Made by a program: the position numbers and the translations under genes. Below, in pieces: positions 6,512 through 13,217 of a stretch of DNA of 14,177 bases (its first letter is position 1; each line of letters opens with the position of its first letter). The stretch spans positions 1 through 14,177 of the forward strand of contig DNHK01000240.1 of the NCBI GenBank assembly GCA_003485905.1, given 5' to 3'. A model generated the notes under the pieces. The model saw only the letters and a program-made list of their open reading frames with translations. It was not told the DNA's origin and did no database searches. Source of the DNA: Gammaproteobacteria bacterium. Its GTDB lineage: Bacteria; Pseudomonadota; Gammaproteobacteria; Arenicellales; Arenicellaceae.

Positions 6512-7663
6512 ATGGCATTTTTACGATTAATTATTTTGGCCTCATTCCTCTGCACATGTGGACTCGTTGCAGCACAGCCAACTGATCTTGATGGCAGCAA
6601 GCTGGTGTTTTCGAGTTTGGAGCTAGATCAAACTAATCGTGGCACTATCAACATCAATGGCTACGACCGGCATTTTTCCGTTACGTTTCCCTCCTCGTAT
6701 AACAATGACGTAGCCTATCCTGTTGTTCTGTTTTTACATGGTTGCAGATGCCGCCCCGAACACACTGAAGAATTCATATTGAGTTATTTGGATTGGGAAC
6801 CAAGATTGGATTCATATAAAGATGATTTTATCGTTGTTAGAATGTCTGCCTTTTCTGAGAAGAAACCAGAAACTCCCCAAGATGTTACGGACGGTGGAGC
6901 TCGCGGAATGTGGCTTTGGCATGAAGGCGCAGAATCAGAGCGTGACGATTATGTGTTCGTTGATACCTTGCTCGAAGAATTATTATCATCCTCTAATATC
7001 AACATTGATGCAGAAAATATCTTCGGAGTCGGCCACTCTTCCGGGGCAATATTCTTGATGTCGTATGTACTTGGCGGTCCAACCGACCTAAGCGATGTCA
7101 GCATTAATGACGACTACTCCTTTAAAGCCATTTCCGTAACGGGAGGATCAACGTTGCGCAAAGGGATTGTTGATTTTAAAGAAAATACTCCGGATACATT
7201 GCCATCTGTCTTACACATTCAGGGCGAGCGTGATCAAGGGTTGTGGTTTAACGGTCAAGAAACAGGTAAAAGAGGCCTCAATTTTCTGGAATTTACAGCC
7301 ACCGGAAACGGGTCGACTATTAAAGATGGATTACGAGACACGATCCACGGCCTTACCTACTCTGCGTGGGATGAAAATACACCCTCAAACCCAAGCACGT
7401 TGGAACGATGGGCCGCGCATTTAGATCTCAAATATTCAGGGTTTGAGGAATATTCTCAATACTATGTTTATAACTTCGCACCCGTGGCAAAGTCACAGAA
7501 AATTCTGGTGGGCATGCGACTCAAAGATTGCGGGCATCGTTTGACTGCGGATCAATATCAGTCCGACTTTTTTAGGGTATTCTCACAGCAAAGCGGCGAA
7601 TTGCGATCGTACGACAGCCAAATATCTAGAGACACGGATATGTCATTTTGTCCTTCTCGTTAA
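6512..7663 (+). CDS. Secreted alpha/beta-hydrolase, polyhydroxybutyrate depolymerase/LpqC-like esterase
   Basis: The product is 383 residues from the ATG at 6512, which has GGGAG five bases upstream. The frame also opens from a TTG at 6450, but that would bury the signal peptide. Residues 1-21 are a Sec signal ending V-A-A. The fold signature Y-P-V-V-L-F-L-H-G-C (69-78) is the oxyanion-region strand of LpqC/PHB-depolymerase-type esterases. The nucleophile elbow is G174-H-S176-S-G178. D241 (G-E-R-D-Q) and H342 (D-C-G-H-R) are plausible remaining triad members. Mature cysteines C78, C80, C340 and C380 could form disulfides. Members hydrolyse polyesters, feruloyl esters or small esters, and the substrate here is open. 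The gene stands alone on the plus strand between minus-strand genes, and parts (around 6960-7020) look more A/T-rich than its neighbours. Confidence 0.82.
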   Translation: MAFLRLIILASFLCTCGLVAAQPTDLDGSKLVFSSLELDQTNRGTININGYDRHFSVTFPSSYNNDVAYPVVLFLHGCRCRPEHTEEFILSYLDWEPRLDSYKDDFIVVRMSAFSEKKPETPQDVTDGGARGMWLWHEGAESERDDYVFVDTLLEELLSSSNINIDAENIFGVGHSSGAIFLMSYVLGGPTDLSDVSINDDYSFKAISVTGGSTLRKGIVDFKENTPDTLPSVLHIQGERDQGLWFNGQETGKRGLNFLEFTATGNGSTIKDGLRDTIHGLTYSAWDENTPSNPSTLERWAAHLDLKYSGFEEYSQYYVYNFAPVAKSQKILVGMRLKDCGHRLTADQYQSDFFRVFSQQSGELRSYDSQISRDTDMSFCPSR

Positions 7664-7704
7664 CCGAATGGGACAGATCTAACCCCAAGCCAAGTTAGTA
7701 TTGA

Positions 7705-7731
7705 ATTCAGCACGGAATGCTCGGGCTGAAT
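7705..7731. terminator. Hairpin in convergent intergenic region
   Basis: ATTCAGC (7705-7711) pairs perfectly with GCTGAAT (7725-7731), with a further C-G and G-C pair inside after one mismatch. It lies 41 bases after the alpha/beta-hydrolase stop and 47 bases from the end of the oppositely oriented sulfotransferase gene. No U-tract follows on either strand, so it may act with Rho or only stabilise 3' ends. Confidence 0.35.
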
Positions 7732-7744
7732 ATGGGTACACTAG

Positions 7745-7763
7745 CCGCGGCACCCCACCGCGG
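7745..7763. terminator. CCGCGG hairpin, 15 bases from the sulfotransferase stop
   Basis: CCGCGG (7745-7750) and CCGCGG (7758-7763) can form a six-pair GC stem around a seven-base CACCCCA loop. The position suits 3'-end formation for the minus-strand sulfotransferase gene. There is no U-tract, and each arm is itself palindromic, so the evidence is modest. Confidence 0.35.
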
Positions 7764-7778
7764 GCTCGTACTAAATCT

Positions 7779-9308
7779 TTATTCCTGTGGCGGATGAGGT
7801 ACCCAGGATGGCTGCGGATTCATTAGATCTAAATTCTTACCTGCAAGGCCCGGGTGGTTCGGCAAAATTTTAGTCGCACGAAACGCCATATAAAAGTTTG
7901 GCGCGTTAGTTTCCATCAGCACGTCATGAAATGGCAGCTCAGGCTCGCCGGCGTAAGGGTTCCAGTACTCCCAGACGATCTCCCCTTTTGGCGTGACTTC
8001 AAAAAATCGTCCCTGCGCGCCTGATGCGATAAAAGTATGGCCGTTCGGTAAGCGGTGTGCGCTAGAGATAAATGGAGAGTGAAAAGAGGGCCCATCATTC
8101 GCCATATAAATCCAAGCTGGAAACTCTGGCCCAAATTGCTCTGCATCTTCGATAACGTATCGACCCTGATCATCCATCGGTGGAACAAGTTCTACTGCAA
8201 CGGATTGCCTGCCTCGTGGGCCGGGAAAGTTGTTCATAAACAACGAAATATTGCCCGCACCGGGAAGCCCCTCGGCAATCCAATGAACGTGGTGCTGGTT
8301 ATATAACGTCTGCGGGCGTTCACCACCACGATCATAATTAGAGGCGCGTCCCCAGCGATAAAGAATATCACCGCCCTTCCCCGACTTGCCACCGGTACTG
8401 CCAGCTGCTTCTTCAGTCGATGTACTGTGATCAATAACCCAGAACTCCCCAAAAGTATTGGAGCTCACAACAATTTGATCCAGCTCTGGGTTGTAGGACA
8501 TACTGTTAAAGTGAATGAAGTCCGGTGCAGTACGATTCTCCTCAGTGTCTAGTTGTGCAATTTCGCTACTAGTACGCAGTTCCTCAAGTTGCTCTTCAGA
8601 CACGCTTTTCGCATCACTATTGATATCAACTAACTCCGGGTGCTCGGCAACCACACCATAATTCGCGGATTCTGGATCAAAGTCTTGAATCAGATGATCC
8701 CAAATATTCCATGTCCAAACGATGCGGGCATCGTCAACGCCCTGCGGCTCAAGTTCGAGAATGGTTTCGGGCCACAATCCTACATCAGTTAAAACGTCGG
8801 GGCGTCGTCCTGCATCGCGTGCCTGCTCAGCTGATTTGTATTCCCAAACGACAGCCAGAACGTTGCCATTCGGCAATAGCTCAATATCATGGTGCTGGTA
8901 GTACTCGTCGTTTGCAAGCCGATAATTCCAGACAAGTTCGCCTTCCCAGTTCCACTCCTGAAGTTGACCACCTTGCCCACCTGCATGATTTGTGTGATCT
9001 GCAATTCTACCTGCTCGCACAACATTGCCGTTCTCACGCATATAAACACTATGACCAGTACCGTGGTCAGATTGCCACATATTGATAGCTTGGCCCTCAT
9101 TATCGATCAAATAAGTACGACCGGAGTTCGCAGGGCTAAACAAAACATAGCCGGGAGACGCCTGCTCTGAATTGATTCGGATACCACGCGCTTCATCTAA
9201 TGCGCCTGGAACCTGTGCACAAATCGGTCCAGCCGTAATGATGAGAAAAGAGAACGAACTCAGTAACGCTGGCCACCGATTCAATGGCTTTATGGAACGG
9301 TTTGTCAT
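7779..9308 (-). CDS. Aryl-sulfate sulfotransferase (ASST)-like protein, exported
   Basis: The product is 509 residues, a bacterial arylsulfotransferase-family beta-propeller. Characterised members move sulfate between phenolic compounds in the periplasm through a sulfated histidine, without PAPS. A Sec signal (1-31, cleaved near P-I-C-A) is present. Propeller-blade motifs recur: P-G-Y-V-L-F (52-57), G-Q-L-Q-E-W-N-W-E-G-E-L-V-W (114-127), and H139-H140-D-I-E-L-L-P-N-G-N-V. Later blocks are I-W-D-H-L-I-Q-D-F (202-210), F-I-H266-F-N-S, V-I-D-H-S-T-S, Y-N-Q-H339-H340-V-H342 and S-A-H418-R-L-P-N-G-H. These histidines are the candidates for the acceptor and donor site; I cannot assign the catalytic one without alignment. 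Residues about 230-262 form an acidic, low-complexity insert. GAGGG eight bases before the ATG supports the start. The gene follows the GMC gene by 109 bases. No sulfatase is present in the window. Confidence 0.85.
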   Translation of the reverse strand: MTNRSIKPLNRWPALLSSFSFLIITAGPICAQVPGALDEARGIRINSEQASPGYVLFSPANSGRTYLIDNEGQAINMWQSDHGTGHSVYMRENGNVVRAGRIADHTNHAGGQGGQLQEWNWEGELVWNYRLANDEYYQHHDIELLPNGNVLAVVWEYKSAEQARDAGRRPDVLTDVGLWPETILELEPQGVDDARIVWTWNIWDHLIQDFDPESANYGVVAEHPELVDINSDAKSVSEEQLEELRTSSEIAQLDTEENRTAPDFIHFNSMSYNPELDQIVVSSNTFGEFWVIDHSTSTEEAAGSTGGKSGKGGDILYRWGRASNYDRGGERPQTLYNQHHVHWIAEGLPGAGNISLFMNNFPGPRGRQSVAVELVPPMDDQGRYVIEDAEQFGPEFPAWIYMANDGPSFHSPFISSAHRLPNGHTFIASGAQGRFFEVTPKGEIVWEYWNPYAGEPELPFHDVLMETNAPNFYMAFRATKILPNHPGLAGKNLDLMNPQPSWVPHPPQE

Positions 9309-9380
9309 TGGGAATCCCTCGTGTAGTACCCTAAAATAAAGTAGAACATTTATAATACAATTGACTCTAACGAATACGCC

Positions 9381-9400
9381 GTAGCTCTATGGCGAGCTGC
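9381..9400 (-). terminator. Weak hairpin after the GMC gene
   Basis: GTAGCTC (9381-9387) pairs with GAGCTGC (9394-9400), seven pairs including one G-T wobble, around a six-base loop, 17 bases past the GMC stop. There is no U-tract in the minus-strand RNA. The remainder of the 109-base gap is A/T-rich (TATTATAAAT near 9347-9356 on the minus strand) and may hold a promoter for the sulfotransferase gene. Confidence 0.25.
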
Positions 9401-9417
9401 GATTGTGTCGGCCAGAA

Positions 9418-11091
9418 TTAAATCTCGTTGTTATTTGCCGCAGCAGCGATGTGTTCTGCTGCACGAAACGCTAAGGCCATGATTGTCATTGTCGGCTGAC
9501 CACGCCCGGATGTTACCAAACTCGAACCATCGCAAATAAACAGATTGGATACATCGTGACTGCGGTGGTAGCGATCAACGACCGATGTTTCTGGGTCATC
9601 ACCCATCCGGCAAGTACCAAGCAAATGCCCGCCCCCAGTGCCCGCTTTGGCGGGTGGACTCCATTGCTCGACTGCACCGGCAGCTTCCATCATCTGCTCC
9701 GCAAAGCCCTGCATATAGGCCACATTGGCGATATCATCTTCATGGTCCCGATAGGTCATGCGTAGGGACGGCCTTCCATACTTGTCCTTGTGGGTCGGGT
9801 CGATCGTGATGTTATTGCGGTCAAGTGGCAGGTTAGTCCCGCTAGCCACGACTGCCATCTGGCGCGTAAAATTGTGCGCTATACGATCTTTGAATTCAGC
9901 ACCCCACTGGGGCCCATCGGCCCGCTGCCCAACCAGAGAATACCAAATGGGCGTCGCCGCCATCAGCGGTCTAGCGGTAAATCCACCGCCCCCGTAATAT
10001 CCACGCGTTGGATCAGACTCATAAAAGTGGTCATGGACTATCTGGGTGACTTGAACGCCCTTGTAATCGTTCAATTGATGCTCGAAGACGGCCTGCACGT
10101 TCGCATGAGCGTTCATCATTAGGTTTTTTCCTACAAAACCGCTCGAATTGGCAAGGCCATCTGGATGCCTGGAACTCTCCGAAAGCAACAATAGTCGTGG
10201 AGTCTCAGCACCATTCGCTGACAACACCGCAGCGCGTGCTTTCTGGCTACGCTGATTACCATCTGGATCGAGATACTGAACCTCGCTAATCTTCCCATCC
10301 GCGCCGGTTTCGAGATTATAAACAGCACACCCAGCACGAATTTCGCAATTACCACTGGCTATCGCCTGCGGAATCATAGCCGCCAATGTCGATGATTTAG
10401 CGCCAATTTCGCAACCATAGCCGAGGCAATAACCACAGTTGATACAAGCGGGACGACCATTATGTGGTTGCGACAAGATCGCAAGCGGAGCAGCTTGCGG
10501 AGTTAGGCCAATAGCCTCGGCGCCTTTCTTCAGCAATACACCCGAAGACTTGATCGGTAGTGGTGGCATAGGAAATGGTTTCGATCGTGGTGAATCGAAC
10601 GGCCCAGGCGCTCCAGAAACACCGATATCCCAGTCCACCTTAGTATAATAAGGCTCTAATTCCTCGTAAGTAATGGGCCAGTCGGCCAAATTCGTTCCTT
10701 CAAAAGACCCAACGGCGCTGCGTTCCTTAAAGTCTATCTCACGAAAACGCCAGAAATTTGCACTGAAGTGCACACTGGCACCACCCACACCTTCGTAATA
10801 ACGGGCCGGATTTCGACCAGGCTTTACCTTGGCGACCTTACTTTCATCATCACGAAATGTCTGAATATTACTAGCTGCCCGACCACCGCCTATCGCATCA
10901 TCCACCCATACGTCTAATTCATCGTGTGTGAAGTCTTTAGCTTCACGAAACGGTCCCTGCTCTAGCACGACAACACTGAAGCCGTTGGTAGAGAGCTCTT
11001 TGGCAATGATGCCGCCAGCGGAACCCGAGCCAATAACAACGAAATCTACCGCTTCGTCGAGCGGGTATGTCACCTTGTTATCAATTGCCAT
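9418..11091 (-). CDS. GMC-family FAD oxidoreductase, gluconate/FAD-glucose dehydrogenase large-subunit type
   Basis: The product is 557 residues. V-I-G-S-G-S-A-G-G (19-27) is the FAD dinucleotide-binding loop and L-E-Q-G (43-46) follows it. A-C216-I-N-C219-G-Y-C222-L-G-Y-G-C227-E-I-G-A-K is a four-cysteine cluster like the iron-sulfur-binding segment of periplasmic FAD-dependent sugar or gluconate dehydrogenases. The GMC C-terminal block is G-G-H489-L-L-G-T-C-R-M-G, then S-G-R-G-Q532-P-T-M-T-I; the catalytic pair is H489 plus a residue at 532 that is Q where many GMC enzymes have N or H. There is no signal peptide, so export by hitch-hiking on the Tat-signalled partner encoded just upstream is expected. 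The frame is open further upstream, but GGAGGAG seven bases before the ATG at 11091 fixes the start. It overlaps the upstream gene by 11 bases. No cytochrome c subunit is encoded nearby. The substrate is unknown. Confidence 0.93.
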   Translation of the reverse strand: MAIDNKVTYPLDEAVDFVVIGSGSAGGIIAKELSTNGFSVVVLEQGPFREAKDFTHDELDVWVDDAIGGGRAASNIQTFRDDESKVAKVKPGRNPARYYEGVGGASVHFSANFWRFREIDFKERSAVGSFEGTNLADWPITYEELEPYYTKVDWDIGVSGAPGPFDSPRSKPFPMPPLPIKSSGVLLKKGAEAIGLTPQAAPLAILSQPHNGRPACINCGYCLGYGCEIGAKSSTLAAMIPQAIASGNCEIRAGCAVYNLETGADGKISEVQYLDPDGNQRSQKARAAVLSANGAETPRLLLLSESSRHPDGLANSSGFVGKNLMMNAHANVQAVFEHQLNDYKGVQVTQIVHDHFYESDPTRGYYGGGGFTARPLMAATPIWYSLVGQRADGPQWGAEFKDRIAHNFTRQMAVVASGTNLPLDRNNITIDPTHKDKYGRPSLRMTYRDHEDDIANVAYMQGFAEQMMEAAGAVEQWSPPAKAGTGGGHLLGTCRMGDDPETSVVDRYHRSHDVSNLFICDGSSLVTSGRGQPTMTIMALAFRAAEHIAAAANNNEI

Positions 11092-11674
11092 TATTTTGCT
11101 CCTCCATGTACTGGGCATCGTAATACCCAAATGGAGGCTGAGCAGCGCCATGACCGTCAAAGTCAATTAGGTCCCAGGCCATATTGTCCTTATTACCGCC
11201 ATAGGAACTCATGGCGAAAAAACCCCATAGTGTGAGGGTCTTAACTACAGAAAAGAACTGCGTCGTATCGTTTGCACCGATCCACGTGTCCTGATCAGCT
11301 TCGCTTAAGTCAGAGAACTTCAACGTCCCATCAAATCGGTCAGCAATACCCTGTTGAAATTCTACGAGCATGTCTCGAACACCTGGCAACATAAAGGCAA
11401 ATTTCTCACCTAATACGTTGTCCATAAAATAGATAACCCCGGCATCACGAGCGCCAGGGGTACTCGTTGTCGGCAGTATACGCGCTGAAATAGCTTCGAG
11501 TTCTACGGCCTCGGCAGCTGTCAACGTAGTAAACGTTGCACCCTCGTCTCGCGCCGAACAGGCTGCTTGTGCAGCGGCTAATGCCGCCGGCACGCTCAGG
11601 CGGAATAGCGAGCTACCAGCCAGCGCACCAGACCCTTGTATAAAATGTCGTCGACTTAAGGTTTCGCTTGTCAT
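11081..11674 (-). CDS. Gluconate 2-dehydrogenase subunit 3 family protein, Tat signal
   Basis: The product is 197 residues, the small-subunit partner of periplasmic GMC dehydrogenases. Residues 7-13 are S-R-R-H-F-I-Q followed by G-S-G-A-L-A-G and a hydrophobic stretch to about A35, a clear twin-arginine signal. A cysteine at C39 in A-Q-A-A-C-S is close to a lipobox but lacks a good one. The family core follows: L-T-A-A-E-A-V-E-L-E-A-I-S-A-R-I-L-P (51-68), T-P-G-A-R-D-A-G-V (72-80) and F-M-D (83-85), then an aromatic C-terminal W-G-F-F-A-M-S-S-Y-G-G. In characterised FAD-dehydrogenases this subunit carries the folded flavoprotein through the Tat system. AGGA five bases before the ATG supports the start. 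It lies 48 bases downstream of the aminotransferase gene and overlaps the GMC gene, so a three-gene operon is likely. Confidence 0.92.
   Translation of the reverse strand: MTSETLSRRHFIQGSGALAGSSLFRLSVPAALAAAQAACSARDEGATFTTLTAAEAVELEAISARILPTTSTPGARDAGVIYFMDNVLGEKFAFMLPGVRDMLVEFQQGIADRFDGTLKFSDLSEADQDTWIGANDTTQFFSVVKTLTLWGFFAMSSYGGNKDNMAWDLIDFDGHGAAQPPFGYYDAQYMEEQNNGN
11099..11105 (-). promoter_or_regulatory. Shine-Dalgarno inside the upstream gene (translational coupling)
   Basis: GGAGGAG, seven bases before the GMC ATG, is also part of the M-E-E codons near the end of the subunit 3-like gene. Together with the 11-base overlap it implies coupled translation of the two subunits, and it rules out the longer in-frame GMC starts. 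Confidence 0.8.
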
Positions 11675-11722
11675 AACTGTCCTAGAGTTTGTTGGATTCA
11701 GAGGGTAGTAGGCGATAGTAAA

Positions 11723-12841
11723 CTATACCCCAATCACTGCAAGTAGCGCCTTCGCAAAGACCGCCATTTCCTCAGTAGTCCCGATAGTAATTCTCGCCCA
11801 ATCGTCTTTGATTGGAAATTGTCTTGCTCCGAGTATTCCTTGCGCCAACAATCGCTCGTTATAGCTTGCGTACGGCATTTTCGGATCGAAAAAAACAAAG
11901 TTTCCCGATGCCCTTACATAATCTAGGCCTAAATCTTCACAAAGTTTGTACACGACTTCTCGGCCTTCTTTATTTTTAGCGCGGCAGAAATTTTGCCACT
12001 CGGCATCATTCAAAGACACTTGCGCCGCAACGACACCAAGTGGTCCTTGAAATCTACACACCTTGTACATTGCGATACGTTCTGCAGCTTCAGGTGAGGC
12101 GATCGCGTAACCGACTCTCAGCCCAGCTAGACCATGGATCTTGGAGAACGTTCTTGTCACCACGACATTGTGTCCCGCTCTAACCAGGTCAACCATACTG
12201 GATCGAGGGAAGTCATCAGTGTACTCAAGGTAAGCTTCGTCTATTAAGGCGATGGTATCTTTGGGTAAAGAAGTACAAAAGTCTCGCAAATTGTCGCCGT
12301 CTATGAGGGTTCCTGTCGGGTTATTAGGGTTGCAAAAATAAACCAGTTTTGTGTCCGGAGTCACCCGCGCGTGTAAAGCATCGAGGTCATATTCCAAATC
12401 TGAATTTAGAGGAACCTTTGTCACGGTGCCTCCCGTCGCACGAGCAAACTGAAATACTAGACCGTGGGTTAATTCTGCAGTAACGGCTTCGCCACCATGA
12501 GACATATAGGCCATCATCGTACTATAAATAGCTTCAGTCGAACCTGAACAGAAAACAATCTGCTCTGGATTTACCCCTTCTTTGCGCGCAATGTCTTTAA
12601 CAAGCTCTTTTTGAATATCATAACTATACCTGTTGGCTATAGCTGTAGATTGATTAAGTACTTCTAAAACCGCTGGAGAGGGCCCATAGGGATTTTCATT
12701 GCCAGATAGATTGATTAATTCATTCGCCATGGGAACCTGCGCAACTACGCTGGGGCTGGCACTCGCAGCCGCTATCCCTGCTGCTATTCCACCGCTAATC
12801 TTAATCAGTTCTCGTCTATTCATAGTTGTTCCCATAGTCAT
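11723..12841 (-). CDS. HisC-like PLP-dependent aminotransferase with Tat signal
   Basis: The product is 372 residues from the ATG at 12841, preceded by AGAGGTG at five bases. A TTG at 12859 and later ATGs are alternatives. The fold-type I class I/II signature of the histidinol-phosphate aminotransferase family is complete: N48-E-N-P-Y-G-P-S-P, C-N-P-N-N174-P-T-G, D201-E-A-Y204, the PLP lysine K234 in F-S-K-I-H-G-L-A-G-L-R, and R350 in A-R-I-T-I-G. N-terminal to this, residues 8-35 read N-R-R-E-L-I-K then G-G-I-A-A-G-I and an Ala/Ser-rich stretch ending V-V-A|Q, a twin-arginine signal. Histidine biosynthesis is cytoplasmic and no his genes are nearby, so this is probably a periplasmic aminotransferase of other specificity. 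Export of a PLP enzyme by Tat has precedent in PvdN of Pseudomonas. It is first in a probable operon with the dehydrogenase pair. Confidence 0.9.
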   Translation of the reverse strand: MTMGTTMNRRELIKISGGIAAGIAAASASPSVVAQVPMANELINLSGNENPYGPSPAVLEVLNQSTAIANRYSYDIQKELVKDIARKEGVNPEQIVFCSGSTEAIYSTMMAYMSHGGEAVTAELTHGLVFQFARATGGTVTKVPLNSDLEYDLDALHARVTPDTKLVYFCNPNNPTGTLIDGDNLRDFCTSLPKDTIALIDEAYLEYTDDFPRSSMVDLVRAGHNVVVTRTFSKIHGLAGLRVGYAIASPEAAERIAMYKVCRFQGPLGVVAAQVSLNDAEWQNFCRAKNKEGREVVYKLCEDLGLDYVRASGNFVFFDPKMPYASYNERLLAQGILGARQFPIKDDWARITIGTTEEMAVFAKALLAVIGV

Positions 12842-13217
12842 ATAAGCACCTCTGCCCAAATATTGAATAAATTACTACTACTTACCGGAATTCTTTATTA
12901 GCTAGCGTGTCATTCGGTCCTTGAAAACGCAAATTTAACGTCGCTGATGATAACAATATGCATCGAATTTTCATATAAACATTGCCCCTACAAAGCCAGT
13001 ACGTAATGTAGAGTAGCGCGGGAGATGGTGAGTTATTGGAGATAGCAACAAATGTCATCTGATAAGTTCTCTTGATGCAGAGCCCATGAGGATGGATAAT
13101 TAGGAAGATAACTTTTTATAGTTGTTGTCTAACTTCCTTGTTTACCGCTCATTTACACTTCTATACATCGGAACACATCGTATGAACTGCCACGAAAACT
13201 CTTGTCGGAGACATGAT
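12842..13217. other. 376-base non-coding divergent intergenic region
   Basis: This separates the aminotransferase operon (minus) from the second DUF6152 fusion (plus). It is A/T-rich and holds no convincing gene or RNA. Contents noted: an imperfect hairpin with AGGAAG (13102-13107) and CTTCCT (13133-13138) as outer arms and AACT/AGTT within; a weak plus-strand promoter overlapping its right arm; and an in-frame alternative start for the downstream gene at 13182. I found no clear promoter for the aminotransferase operon. Confidence 0.6.
13138..13167 (+). promoter_or_regulatory. Weak candidate promoter for the right-edge DUF6152 fusion
   Basis: TTGTTT (13138-13143) and TATACA (13162-13167) are separated by 18 bases, and a shifted TTTACC at 15 bases is an alternative -35. 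Matches to consensus are partial. The -35 overlaps the right arm of the AGGAAG/CTTCCT hairpin, which would allow regulation there. Confidence 0.25.

Noticed and set aside
8711..9170. Overlapping open frames on the plus strand within the sulfotransferase gene
   Set aside because: They are shadows of a 509-codon gene with recognisable propeller motifs throughout.
11092..11166. Longer GMC reading frame starting 25 codons upstream
   Set aside because: It would overlap the subunit 3-like gene by 86 bases, and the strong ribosome site lies directly before the internal ATG at 11091.
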